Origin: Isoptericola sediminis
GTDB taxonomy: Bacteria > Actinomycetota > Actinomycetes > Actinomycetales > Cellulomonadaceae
Assembly (NCBI RefSeq): GCF_013085345.1
Contig: NZ_JABFAJ010000015.1
Coordinates: 1-64,000 of the forward strand
Length of the DNA: 64,000 nt
Direction: 5' to 3'
Shown here: one piece after another, positions 52,375 to 61,039 of the stretch
How positions within the stretch are numbered: position 1 is the first letter of the stretch
How the letters are laid out: every line of letters begins with the position of its first letter
Notes under the pieces: generated by a model
Database searches by the model: none
The model's input: only the letters and a program-made list of their open reading frames with translations
What the model was told of the DNA's origin: nothing
Translations under genes and position numbers: made by a program

Positions 52375-53829
52375 ATGGCGAACCAGACCAGCGCGCCCAC
52401 CGAGGGTCTCAGCGCGATCGACCGCTTCTTCCAGATCACCCAGCGAGGGTCGAGCATGGGGGCCGAGGTCCGCGGCGGCCTGGTCACGTTCTTCGCGATG
52501 AGCTACATCGTGGTGTTGAACCCGCTGATCATCGGCACCGTGCCGGACGGCACGGGGCAGTTCCTCGGGGGTGGCGACGCGCCGAACCTCGGGATGGTCG
52601 CGGCGGCGACGGCGCTGATCGCCGGCATCGTGACGATCGCGATGGGTGTCTTCGCCAACTTCCCGATCGGCCTCGCCGCGGGTCTGGGCCTGAACGCCGT
52701 CGTCGCCTACTCGATCGCCGGCCTGCCGGAGATGACCTGGGCGGACGCCATGGGCCTGGTGGTCATCGAGGGTCTGATCATCCTCGTGCTGGTGCTGACC
52801 GGGTTCCGGGAGGCCGTGTTCAACGCCGTCCCGGTGGAGCTCAAGACGGCGATCAGCGTCGGCATCGGCCTGTTCATCTCGCTCATCGGTCTGGTCAACG
52901 CCGGGTTCGTCGTGCCGGGTGACGGCACCCCGGTGGCGCTCGGCAACCTCGCCACCTGGCCGATGCTGGTGTTCGTCGTCGGGCTGATCCTCACCATCGT
53001 GCTGTGGGTGCGCCGGATCCGCGGTGCGCTGCTCATCGCGATCCTCACGGCGACCGCGCTGGCCGTGGTGCTGGAGAACACGCTGAGCATCGGCGCCAAG
53101 GCGCCGGACGGCTCCAACCCGAACGGCTTCAACCTCAACGCCCCGGCCTTCTCCGGCGTCGTCGAGGTCCCGGACTTCGGGCTCCTGGGCCAGTTCTCGC
53201 TGCTGGGGTCGTTCGACAAGATCGCGGCGGTGTCGGTCGCGCTGCTGGTTTTCTCCCTGCTGCTGGCGGACTTCTTCGACACGATGGGCACGATGGTCGC
53301 CGTCGGGGCGGAGGCGAAGCTGCTCGACGAGAAGGGCAACCCGCCGCGGACCCGCGCGATCCTGGTGGTCGACTCCTTCGGTGCGATCGCCGGTGGTGCC
53401 GGCTCGGTGTCCTCGAACACCGCCTACGTGGAGTCGACGACGGGTGTCGGCGAGGGCGCCAAGACCGGGTTCGCCTCGGTGGTCACGGGTGTGGCGTTCC
53501 TGCTGGCGACGTTCCTGTCCCCGCTGGTGGCGCTGGTGCCCTACGAGGCGGCCGCGCCGGCGCTGGTGCTGGTCGGGTTCCTCATGATGGCCCAAGTCGC
53601 GGGCATCAACTGGCGGAACATGGAGATCGCCATCCCGGCGTTCTTGACGATGATCATCATGCCGTTCACCTACTCGATCGCGGACGGCATCGGGGCCGGG
53701 TTCATCGCCTTCGTCGTCATCAAGCTGGCGCTGGGCAAGGTGCGGAGAATTCACCCGCTCATGTGGGTGTCCTCCCTGCTCTTCGTCGTGTACTTCCTGC
53801 TGGAGCCGATCCAGAACGCCCTCTCCTGA
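52375..53829 (+). CDS. NCS2-family purine (adenine/guanine/hypoxanthine) permease
   Basis: The 484-residue permease is of the AzgA-like nucleobase-cation symporter-2 branch, with about 12-14 hydrophobic segments. The N-terminal signature is GSSMGAEVRGGLVTFFAMSYIVVLNPLII. The substrate-binding motifs are DFFDTMGTMVAVGAEA and SSNTAYVESTTGVGEGAKTGFASV, and the helix ANFPIGLAAGLGLNAVVAYSI is typical of hypoxanthine/guanine or adenine permeases. A CACGAT box ends eight bases before ATG 52375, so the mRNA is possibly leaderless. It is divergent from the DUF2530 gene. Confidence 0.94.
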   Translation: MANQTSAPTEGLSAIDRFFQITQRGSSMGAEVRGGLVTFFAMSYIVVLNPLIIGTVPDGTGQFLGGGDAPNLGMVAAATALIAGIVTIAMGVFANFPIGLAAGLGLNAVVAYSIAGLPEMTWADAMGLVVIEGLIILVLVLTGFREAVFNAVPVELKTAISVGIGLFISLIGLVNAGFVVPGDGTPVALGNLATWPMLVFVVGLILTIVLWVRRIRGALLIAILTATALAVVLENTLSIGAKAPDGSNPNGFNLNAPAFSGVVEVPDFGLLGQFSLLGSFDKIAAVSVALLVFSLLLADFFDTMGTMVAVGAEAKLLDEKGNPPRTRAILVVDSFGAIAGGAGSVSSNTAYVESTTGVGEGAKTGFASVVTGVAFLLATFLSPLVALVPYEAAAPALVLVGFLMMAQVAGINWRNMEIAIPAFLTMIIMPFTYSIADGIGAGFIAFVVIKLALGKVRRIHPLMWVSSLLFVVYFLLEPIQNALS

Positions 53830-53834
53830 CCGCT

Positions 53835-53856
53835 TTGTGACCGCCTTGTGACCAAG
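53835..53856 (+). promoter_or_regulatory. 11-nt direct repeat TTGTGACC upstream of the glycosyltransferase gene
   Basis: TTGTGACCGCC at 53835-53845 is followed at once by TTGTGACCAAG. Eight-base repeats at 11-nt phase are the usual binding pattern of OmpR-family regulators. It starts five bases after the permease stop and lies about 75 bases before the glycosyltransferase start. Which regulator binds cannot be read; it is not a consensus PHO box. Confidence 0.45.
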
Positions 53857-53872
53857 GACGTACAGAACGCGC

Positions 53873-53899
53873 GCCGGGGCAGATAACATTTGCCCCGGC
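53873..53899 (+). terminator. Hairpin between the permease and glycosyltransferase genes
   Basis: GCCGGGGCA and TGCCCCGGC form a perfect 9-bp stem around GATAACATT. The loop also contains a TAACAT box that could be a -10 for the downstream gene, so the hairpin could be a terminator, an operator, or both. Confidence 0.5.
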
Positions 53900-53929
53900 T
53901 GACGATGGACGAGCGGTAGCGGGAGAGCG

Positions 53930-55816
53930 ATGGGCGTGCGGCAGGCGAGGTGGTGGCGGACCGCACGCAAGGCGCTCTGGCACCTGCGGCACGGCGGACC
54001 GCAGCAGGTCCGGGTCTTCCTGCGTCGGCAGCGCATCCTCGGTGACCACGCCCCGCGGGGCGCGACGGCGACCGACACCGGACTCGTCTATGAACCGTGG
54101 ACGACGCCGGAGCGCCCGCCGGCCCGTCACCTGCGCGTCGGCGTCGTCCTCGACGACTTCTCGCGCCTCGCGTTCGGCTCCGAGTGGGACCAAGTGCTGC
54201 TCAAGCCGTCCACGTGGGCCGAGCAGCTCGACGGTCTCGACCTCGTCTTCGTCGAGTCGGCATGGGCCGGCAACGGCGGCGCCTGGAAATTCCACCTCAC
54301 GGGTCCGACGGCGCCCCGCCCGGCCGTGACGGAGATGCTCGCGGCGTGCCGCGAGCGAGGCATCCCGACGGTCTTCTGGAACAAGGAGGACCCGGCGCAC
54401 TTCGAGGACTTCGTCGACACCGCGCGGCTCTTCGACCGGGTGTACACGACGGACGTCAACCGGCTTGCCGCGTACCGCGAGGCGCTGGGCCACGACCGCG
54501 TCGGGGTCCTGGCGTTCGGTGCGCAGCCGGCGATCCACAACCCGGTGCGCCGGCACGGCGCGGGCCCGCAGCGGGACGTCGCCTTCGCGGGGACGTGGTT
54601 CGCGCACAAGTACCCGGAGCGGCGTGAGCAGATGCACCTGCTGCTCGGGGGTGCGCTGGACGTCTCTCCGCGGATGGAGCGGGGCCTGGAGATCTTCTCC
54701 CGGTTCACGGGACAGGACGAGCGGTACGAGTTCCCCGAGCCGTATGCCTCGCGGGTGGTGGGATCGCTCCCGTACCCGCAGATGCTCACCGCGTACCGCG
54801 ACTACAAGGTGTTCCTCAACGTGAACTCGGTGGTGGACTCGCCGAGCATGTGTGCGCGGCGCATCTTCGAGATCACCGCGTGCGGGACGCCCGTCGTCAC
54901 GACGCCGAGCGCGGCGACGGGCGAGTTCTTCCCGGGTGATGAGGTCTTCGATGTCTCCACCCGGGACGAGGCCGCCTCGACCGTCCGCGCCCTGGTCCGT
55001 TCGCCCGAGCTGCGGGACCGTGCCGTGCACCGGGGGCAGCGACGCATCTGGCGCGAGCACACCTACGGTGCGCGGGCGCAGCGGGTCCTGCACGACGCCG
55101 GTCTGGCGGACTCCGCCGTCGTGCCGCGGCCGCGGGTGACCGCGCTGGTCTCCACGAACCGTCCGCACCAGCTCGACCACGTGCTGCGCTCGGTGGGGTC
55201 GCAGGAAGGCGTCGACGTCCAGCTCGCCCTGCTCACCCACGGGTTCACCGAGGACGAGAACGCGCTGCGGCTCCGCGCCAAGGAGGCGGGCGTCGAGGAC
55301 CTCGTGCTGCTGCAGGCCGGCCAGGAGGTGCCGCTCGGCGCCTGCCTCAACCGGCTGGTCGACGTCGCCGACGGCGACGTCGTCGCCAAGATGGACGACG
55401 ACGATCTGTACGGCACGCAGTACCTGAGCGACCAGCTCTACGCGCTCGACTACGCGGCGGCCGACGTGGTGGGCAAGCAGGCGCACTACATGTACCTCGA
55501 GTCCCAGGACGCGACGCTGTTGCGGTTCGCCGAGCGGGAGCACCGGTACACGGACTTCGTCATGGGCCCGACGATCGTGGCGCGTCGGGAGCTGGCGGCC
55601 CACGTCCGCTTCGCCGAGACGCCGACGGGGGAGGACACCGGCTTCCTGAACGCCGCGGCCGACGCCGGTGCGCGGATCTACTCCGCCGACCGATACAACT
55701 TCGTCCAGATGCGGTCCGGGGCGGGCCGGCACACATGGACGGTGACCGATGCCGAGCTGCTCGCGAGCGGTGACGTGGCGTTCTACGGGCGTGCCGAGCA
55801 GCACGCGATGATCTGA
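53930..55816 (+). CDS. Two-domain glycosyltransferase: CgeB-type N-terminal part and GT2-like C-terminal part
   Basis: The 628-residue protein begins with a basic segment. Its GT-B-like CgeB part (residues about 65-390) has LRVGVVLDDFSRLAFGSEW, LVFVESAWAGNGGAWKF, GIPTVFWNKEDPAHFEDF, NVNSVVDSPSMCARRIFEITACGTPVVTTPS. A GT-A/GT2-like part (about 395-625) has VTALVSTNRPHQLDHVLRSV and the metal motif KMDDDD (Asp489-492). No signal peptide or membrane helix is present. Two glycosyltransferase folds in one chain suggest the addition of two sugars or a polymerase. ATG 53930 follows GGGAGAG. It is first in a three-gene run with wecC and a paralogue at 57081. Donor and acceptor are unknown; ManNAcA is plausible for one domain. 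Confidence 0.83.
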   Translation: MGVRQARWWRTARKALWHLRHGGPQQVRVFLRRQRILGDHAPRGATATDTGLVYEPWTTPERPPARHLRVGVVLDDFSRLAFGSEWDQVLLKPSTWAEQLDGLDLVFVESAWAGNGGAWKFHLTGPTAPRPAVTEMLAACRERGIPTVFWNKEDPAHFEDFVDTARLFDRVYTTDVNRLAAYREALGHDRVGVLAFGAQPAIHNPVRRHGAGPQRDVAFAGTWFAHKYPERREQMHLLLGGALDVSPRMERGLEIFSRFTGQDERYEFPEPYASRVVGSLPYPQMLTAYRDYKVFLNVNSVVDSPSMCARRIFEITACGTPVVTTPSAATGEFFPGDEVFDVSTRDEAASTVRALVRSPELRDRAVHRGQRRIWREHTYGARAQRVLHDAGLADSAVVPRPRVTALVSTNRPHQLDHVLRSVGSQEGVDVQLALLTHGFTEDENALRLRAKEAGVEDLVLLQAGQEVPLGACLNRLVDVADGDVVAKMDDDDLYGTQYLSDQLYALDYAAADVVGKQAHYMYLESQDATLLRFAEREHRYTDFVMGPTIVARRELAAHVRFAETPTGEDTGFLNAAADAGARIYSADRYNFVQMRSGAGRHTWTVTDAELLASGDVAFYGRAEQHAMI

Positions 55817-55830
55817 AAAGGAATCTGTAC

Positions 55831-57081
55831 ATGGAGATCAACACCGTCGGTGTGGTCGGCCTGGGCTACATCGGCCTCCCGACCGCCGCGATCCTCGCGT
55901 CGAAGGACGTCAAGGTCGTCGGCGTGGACGTGAACCCGGCCACCGTGGAGGCCATCAACCGGGGCGACGTCCCGTTCGTCGAGCCCGACCTCGCGACGTA
56001 CGTGAGCGGCGCGGTGCAGCTCGGCACCCTGCGGGCCACGGACAAGCCCGAGCCGGCCGACGCCTTCATCGTCGCGGTGCCGACGCCTTTCCAGGGCGAT
56101 CACGAGCCCGACCTGTCGTACATCCAGGCGGCCGCCGAGGCCGTGGCGCCGGTGCTCGACGGCGGCGAGCTCCTCATCCTCGAGTCCACCTCGCCCCCCG
56201 GTGCCACGCAGCAGATGGCGGACTGGATCCTGGCTGCGCGGCCGGACCTTTCTCTCGATGGCTCCGACGACCGCCCGATGATCCACGTGGCACACTGCCC
56301 GGAGCGAGTACTGCCCGGCCGCGTCATGATCGAGCTCGTCACGAACGACCGGATCGTCGGCGGCCTGACGCCCGCGGCAGCCCAGCACGCCAAGGAGCTG
56401 TACTCGGTGTTCTGCCAGGGCGAGATCCTGCTGACGGACGCGGTCACCGCCGAGATGGCCAAGCTGGTCGAGAACTCGTTCCGCGACGTCAACATCGCGT
56501 TCGCCAACGAGCTCTCCCTGATCGCCGACCGTCTGGGTATCGACGTGTGGGAACTGATCGAGCTCGCCAACCACCACCCGCGCGTCAACATCCTGCAGCC
56601 CGGGCCTGGCGTGGGCGGTCACTGCATCGCCGTGGACCCGTGGTTCATCGTGGACGCGGCACCCGAGCATGCCAACCTGATCCGCACGGCCCGCGAAGTG
56701 AACGACGGGAAGCCGGAGTGGGTGACCGACAAGGTGCGCCAGGCCGTTGCCGATGTCCAGTCACCGACGATTGCGGCGCTTGGCCTCGCGTTCAAGGCAG
56801 ACATCGACGACCTGCGTGAGTCCCCAGCACGCAGGATCGTCGCCGAACTCGCCGATCAGAACCCGTCGGCTCGCATTCTCGTGGTCGAGCCTCACGTCGA
56901 TGCACTCCCGCCCGAGCTCGCCAACCGTCGCAACGTCGAACTGACCTCGTTGGCTGAGGCGACGGGCTCTGCTGACGCCACCGTCGTCCTGGTCGATCAT
57001 GCGGTGTTCAAGGAGATCCAGCCGCACGACCTCGGTCTGGACCGCACTTGCGTCATCGACACTCGGGGGGTCTGGCGCTGA
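55831..57081 (+). CDS. wecC: UDP-N-acetyl-D-mannosaminuronate dehydrogenase WecC
   Basis: The 416-residue nucleotide-sugar dehydrogenase oxidises UDP-ManNAc to UDP-ManNAcA with two NAD. The N-terminal Rossmann motif is GVVGLGYIGLPTAAILA, the Ser/Thr stretch is ESTSPPGAT, the central lysine is in AEMAKLVENSFRDVNIAFANE, and the active-site Cys is in PGVGGHCIAVDPWF. That last motif separates the WecC branch from UDP-glucose dehydrogenase. ATG 55831 has AAAAGGAA upstream and lies 14 bases after the preceding gene; its stop overlaps the next start (TGATG). The substrate would come from WecB, encoded at 61036 on the other strand. Confidence 0.94.
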   Translation: MEINTVGVVGLGYIGLPTAAILASKDVKVVGVDVNPATVEAINRGDVPFVEPDLATYVSGAVQLGTLRATDKPEPADAFIVAVPTPFQGDHEPDLSYIQAAAEAVAPVLDGGELLILESTSPPGATQQMADWILAARPDLSLDGSDDRPMIHVAHCPERVLPGRVMIELVTNDRIVGGLTPAAAQHAKELYSVFCQGEILLTDAVTAEMAKLVENSFRDVNIAFANELSLIADRLGIDVWELIELANHHPRVNILQPGPGVGGHCIAVDPWFIVDAAPEHANLIRTAREVNDGKPEWVTDKVRQAVADVQSPTIAALGLAFKADIDDLRESPARRIVAELADQNPSARILVVEPHVDALPPELANRRNVELTSLAEATGSADATVVLVDHAVFKEIQPHDLGLDRTCVIDTRGVWR

Positions 57082-59213
57082 TGGTCCTGCCCCAGCCCTT
57101 CGCGCGGCGCAAGACACAGGTGGCCGTGCTTCTTGCCGTCATGTGCGGCGTGGCGGCTGTCCTGGTCCGTGCCGCATACCCGCCGCTGGCGATCCTGCTC
57201 GGTCTGGTCGCTGGCGCTCTTGGCCTCGTCGCCATGAATCGGATCGCCACACTGACTGCACATCGCATCCGCGCTTTTGACCAGAAGCTCAACCTCATCG
57301 TGAGGAATCAGCGAGACATCGCCGGTACGGTCGGCCGCAGCGCGCCCATCATCCGGTCGATAGCGGCACACCGGCATGAGTCGGTGAAACCGTCGGGCGA
57401 CAAGCCTTTGACCACCAAGAGCAATCCGAACAAGTTCGCTTCCATCCTTGAGGAGGCGACGGCCCTGGCGCCGGTGACGCGTGAGCGTCCTCGGTGGAAG
57501 GAACTTCGCGTCGCGACGATCCTCGATGAGTTCTCGTCCTCGGCCTTCGCGGCGGAATGGACTCAGCGACCGATCGGCAGGGAAAGCTGGCGCCGGGACT
57601 TGGACGAGTTCGGGCCTGATCTGTTGTTCGTCGAATCCGCCTGGCACGGCAACGGACGCGACTGGTCCTTTCAGCTCGTCGGTCCCACGGCGCCGCGACG
57701 GGAAATCGTGGACCTGGTTGCCGAGTGTCGCCGGCGCGGTATCCCGACGGTGTTCTGGAACAAGGAGGACCCTGTCCACTTCGAGGAATTCCTCGACGCG
57801 GCCCGACTGTTCGACGTCGTTCTGACCTCTGACGGCAACATGGTCGACGCCTACCGGCGCGAGCTCGGGCACGACCGAGTCCACCTGCTCCAGTTCGCAG
57901 CGCAGACCGCGATCCACAACCCGATTCGTGACCCCAAGCTGCGGCACAAGCGCGACGTCGCCTTTGGCGGCATGTATTTCGCGCACACGCACGAGGCCCG
58001 CAGAGAGCAACTCGATCTACTTCTTCGGGCGGCTGAGAAGGCTAGTGCAAAGATGGCGGCGGGGGGCCTCGACATCTTCTCCCGTCAGCATGGCGGCAAC
58101 GAGCGCTATCAATTCCCGAAGCCCTTCGATGCGCGAGTCGTCGGTGGACTTCCGTACGAGAAGATGATCGGCGCCTACCGACTCTACAAGGTGTTCCTGA
58201 ACGTGAACACCATCGTCGACTCACCGACCATGTGTGCGCGTCGGGTCTTCGAGATCACCGCGAGTGGCACGCCGGTGGTGAGCACACCCAGCCCTGCTCT
58301 CGAGGCAACCTTCGCCGACGACGAGATTGCTCAGGTCCACACTGAGGAAGAGGCGACGTGGACCTTGCGCCATCTGGTGCGCAACAAGACGGAGCGGGAC
58401 CGGATGGTCCATCGGGGTCAGCGACGCATCTGGGCCCACCACACTTACTCTCACCGGGTTTCTGAGATCGCCGATCGGGCTGGCGTCCACCGCGTCGCCG
58501 GTCGGCCTGCGCTGCCGCGCGACCGTACGATCTCCGTGCTCGCACCCACGATTCGGCAGGCGCAGCTCGACCACATCCTGTCGACGTTTGCTCGCCAGAA
58601 GAATGTCGATGCCGAGCTGCTCGTCATGACACACGGGTTCGAGGTGGGCGAACGCGACTTCAAGGAAGCCTGCAACCGGCACGGTGTCGACAACGCGAGA
58701 CTCTTCTCGGCAGCTGCCTCCCAGACTCTCGGGTCGTGTCTGAACACCCTGATCGACGACGCAGAGGGCCAAGTTCTCGCCAAGATGGACGACGACGACT
58801 TCTACGGTGACCACTACCTCGCTGATCAGGTCGCGGCGATGTTCTACTCGGGTGCCGAGCTCGTCGGCAAGGAGGCGGTGTACCTCTATCTCGAGGCGCA
58901 GAACGTGACGCTTCTCCGGTCGCCGGAGCGTGAGCACCGGTTCACCGAGTTTGTCGCTGGTCCGACCCTGGTGGCGGACGCCGACCTGCTGCGCCGCTAC
59001 CGATTCGCCGACGTGACGCGTGGAGAGGACTCGCGCCTGCTCCGAGCGCTGAAGGCAGATGGCGTCCACGTCTACTCGTCTGACCGGTTCAACTTCGCCC
59101 AGTTCCGGAGCATGAACGGCGATGGTCACACGTGGAACGTTCGAGACCTTGAGCTGCTCGCGGGCTCCAACATCGCCGGGCACGGGTGGCTGGTTGACGA
59201 GGTCAGCTGCTAG
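57081..59213 (+). CDS. Second two-domain glycosyltransferase (CgeB plus GT2), membrane-anchored
   Basis: The 710-residue paralogue of the gene at 53930 has the same domain order. It adds a hydrophobic pair near the start (VAVLLAVMCGVAAVLVRAAYPPLAILLGLVAGALGLVAM), so it is tethered to the membrane. The CgeB part has LFVESAWHGNGRDWSF, GIPTVFWNKEDPVHFEEF and NVNTIVDSPTMCARRVFEITASGTPVV. The GT2 part has ISVLAPTIRQAQLDHILSTF and KMDDDD (Asp570-573). ATG 57081 overlaps the wecC stop. Its G+C is lower than that of its upstream paralogue, and codon use shifts along the gene. It is followed by two hairpins. It probably extends a ManNAcA-containing surface polymer. Confidence 0.83.
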   Translation: MVLPQPFARRKTQVAVLLAVMCGVAAVLVRAAYPPLAILLGLVAGALGLVAMNRIATLTAHRIRAFDQKLNLIVRNQRDIAGTVGRSAPIIRSIAAHRHESVKPSGDKPLTTKSNPNKFASILEEATALAPVTRERPRWKELRVATILDEFSSSAFAAEWTQRPIGRESWRRDLDEFGPDLLFVESAWHGNGRDWSFQLVGPTAPRREIVDLVAECRRRGIPTVFWNKEDPVHFEEFLDAARLFDVVLTSDGNMVDAYRRELGHDRVHLLQFAAQTAIHNPIRDPKLRHKRDVAFGGMYFAHTHEARREQLDLLLRAAEKASAKMAAGGLDIFSRQHGGNERYQFPKPFDARVVGGLPYEKMIGAYRLYKVFLNVNTIVDSPTMCARRVFEITASGTPVVSTPSPALEATFADDEIAQVHTEEEATWTLRHLVRNKTERDRMVHRGQRRIWAHHTYSHRVSEIADRAGVHRVAGRPALPRDRTISVLAPTIRQAQLDHILSTFARQKNVDAELLVMTHGFEVGERDFKEACNRHGVDNARLFSAAASQTLGSCLNTLIDDAEGQVLAKMDDDDFYGDHYLADQVAAMFYSGAELVGKEAVYLYLEAQNVTLLRSPEREHRFTEFVAGPTLVADADLLRRYRFADVTRGEDSRLLRALKADGVHVYSSDRFNFAQFRSMNGDGHTWNVRDLELLAGSNIAGHGWLVDEVSC

Positions 59214-59288
59214 GCGCCCCGTCAACAGGGCGGACCGAGCCCCGGTGCGTCAAACCGCACCACACCGGTGGTTGGCCACCGCGTATCG

Positions 59289-59334
59289 AGCCGGGTTCGA
59301 GAACCCGCGTACGGTTCGGATCTCGAACCCGGCT
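59289..59334. terminator. Hairpin 1 in the convergent gap after the second glycosyltransferase
   Basis: AGCCGGGTTCGAGA (59289-59302) pairs perfectly with TCTCGAACCCGGCT (59321-59334) around an 18-nt loop. The left arm can also form a local CGGGTTC-GA-GAACCCG hairpin. It lies 76 bases after the stop codon. The whole gap 59214-59527 (314 bp) has no convincing gene. Confidence 0.7.
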
Positions 59335-59492
59335 CTAGGCGCTCTCGGCGTTCCAGGGCGCGTCCTGCAAGTGTCAGGCCAGACACGCCGTGGAAAGCTA
59401 TCCCGGCAATCCTTCGGATGAGAACGTCGATCCGCTTCCTGACAGCGTGCTCAGCACCGCTTTGTGGATGCGGGAGCGGCCTGCTGGCGAGT

Positions 59493-59519
59493 GCCATGGC
59501 CACTGATCGTGGCCATGGC
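59493..59519. terminator. Hairpin 2, next to the DUF6270 gene end
   Basis: GCCATGGCCAC pairs perfectly with GTGGCCATGGC around TGATC. It ends nine bases before the stop codon of the minus-strand DUF6270 gene, so it is probably that operon's terminator. Confidence 0.65.
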
Positions 59520-59527
59520 GCCGCCTG

Positions 59528-61039
59528 CTATCCGGTGATTTCCTGCAGTCGTTCGACGAGAGTCTTCGGTGTCCACGGCGAGTACGGGCTCTTCGGGTCG
59601 CTGAACAGCGACACGGTGGAATTCGACTGAGAGATCCGATCTCCGTCGTTGAGGAGTGTCAGGAGACCAGGGATCACACGGGTTCGTGCGGTGGGGCCTG
59701 CCGTGTTCGCGGAAGCGAGGAGGCGCACGGGCCGCGAAGGGGGCGACAGTTGTGCTACTTGCGGGTGCTCAGCCGATAGGCCGTAGTTCCCGGCGTGCGC
59801 GAGGACAGTTTGAACCGATTCGCTGTCGCTGGTGTTCCACAAGAGGTCCGGATTGTGCACAAGTATCGGCGAGTCCGATTCGAGGCCGCAGCGGACTGCT
59901 GAGTATCCCATGGGGCCGGTGCCGGCGAAGATGAGTGGTGATTCTCCAACGCATTCGCGAACCGTGTCGATGATGCGCCGGGTCCCGGCACCGTGGCGGC
60001 CCCCGATGCCCCAACCGAACGTGAGATCAGGGTGGTCGGTGAGGGTGGGATCTGCGATGCGGACGTAGTTCGTTCCGTTGTCAACGAGCGCGTCCCTGAA
60101 GGGCCAGTCCGCCGTGAGCTCTCGGACGCTCTCCAGATAGACGAGAGTTGGCTTCTGTGGATCGGTCACATGCGCCTCGTGGAGGACGTTGGTGCTGCTC
60201 AACGACGACCCTTGAGCGTCCGGGGGCGTATCGGCATCCGCCCGGAGTTCCGTCCCCGACGGGGTATCGCTGGTCACGGCCGAACCTGGGGCGTTGCTCC
60301 ACGGATCGCGGCCGTCTCGACCTGTCAGGCTCCGGGTGACATCCAGGTAGACGCTCGTCGAATAGTGGAACGGAGCGTTGCCCCATGGGTGGTCCGGCTT
60401 GGACCGGACGAGGTCGGAGTTCACATCAATCAGGCGTGCCCCTACTGTGCTCGCCGCGTAGTCGACGTAGGAGCGCATGACCGGGTTGATCTGCGACGCA
60501 GACATGCCGAAGCTATCGGGGGTCGGTGTGCCGTCTTCCGAGTAGCTTGCCCAAGGGATTCCGAGCAGCGCAATCGCCGTGCGAGGCATGTACTCGTGGA
60601 AGAGCTTGGCGACCTCGGAGATTCCGGTCGACCAGTACTGAAGGTGGAGGTCGGAGCCGAAGGGGATGTGGTGCGAGCCGTGGGGCAGGTGCTGCTCGGC
60701 GCCGGACTCGATGAGCTCGACCGAACGGGTGATGACGGATCCGTCGGGCAAGACGTAGACGCCTAGCCGCTCGTCCGTCAGATCCATCAGGACGAGGTCG
60801 ATGTCTTCCAGCGAAGCGATCGTCTCTCGCAGACTGGATGAGAAGTCATCCTCCACGACCCGCTGCTTGAACCGCGAATCGAGTGCCGGCGGAGAAATCA
60901 GCTCGACCGGCTTGGTGTAGGCGCTGATCGCCGACTGCCGCGCCACGTAATGCACGAGCTCGAACTCTGCAGGGTCGAGAAACTCGAAGGTGTCACGAGA
61001 GACGCATGAACCGTAGATGAAGACACGCGTTTTCCTCAT
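59528..61039 (-). CDS. DUF6270 protein with an added C-terminal hydrolase-like part
   Basis: The 503-residue protein has an N-terminal DUF6270 part (about residues 1-240): FIYGSCVSRDTFEFLD with a Gly-Ser-Cys turn, then VLMDLTDERLGVYVL, HLQYWSTGISEVAKLFHEYMP and FHYSTSVYLDVTRSL. A Ser/Thr/Pro/Asp-rich linker follows. The C-terminal part contains FGWGIGGRHGAGTRR and IFAGTGPMGYSAVRCGLES, a G-x-S/G-x-S-like turn resembling an alpha/beta-hydrolase elbow. DUF6270 proteins occur in polysaccharide loci and may modify a sugar; no activity is established. Its ATG overlaps the wecB stop (ATGA). G+C is well below the window average. Confidence 0.72.
   Translation of the reverse strand: MRKTRVFIYGSCVSRDTFEFLDPAEFELVHYVARQSAISAYTKPVELISPPALDSRFKQRVVEDDFSSSLRETIASLEDIDLVLMDLTDERLGVYVLPDGSVITRSVELIESGAEQHLPHGSHHIPFGSDLHLQYWSTGISEVAKLFHEYMPRTAIALLGIPWASYSEDGTPTPDSFGMSASQINPVMRSYVDYAASTVGARLIDVNSDLVRSKPDHPWGNAPFHYSTSVYLDVTRSLTGRDGRDPWSNAPGSAVTSDTPSGTELRADADTPPDAQGSSLSSTNVLHEAHVTDPQKPTLVYLESVRELTADWPFRDALVDNGTNYVRIADPTLTDHPDLTFGWGIGGRHGAGTRRIIDTVRECVGESPLIFAGTGPMGYSAVRCGLESDSPILVHNPDLLWNTSDSESVQTVLAHAGNYGLSAEHPQVAQLSPPSRPVRLLASANTAGPTARTRVIPGLLTLLNDGDRISQSNSTVSLFSDPKSPYSPWTPKTLVERLQEITG

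Noticed and set aside
53930-59213. Insertion sequence or transposon carrying the duplicated glycosyltransferases
   Set aside because: No transposase, terminal inverted repeats or target duplications were seen; the paralogues differ in length and N-terminus, so the duplication is old.
59289-59334. tRNA fragment or attachment site, because CGGGTTCGAGAACCCG resembles a T-arm
   Set aside because: No acceptor, D or anticodon arm is found around it and the sequence is a simple perfect palindrome in a convergent gap; hairpin/terminator is the simpler reading.
59222-59503. Small open frames in the convergent gap 59214-59527
   Set aside because: They overlap each other on both strands and the two hairpins, lack ribosome sites and show no domain.
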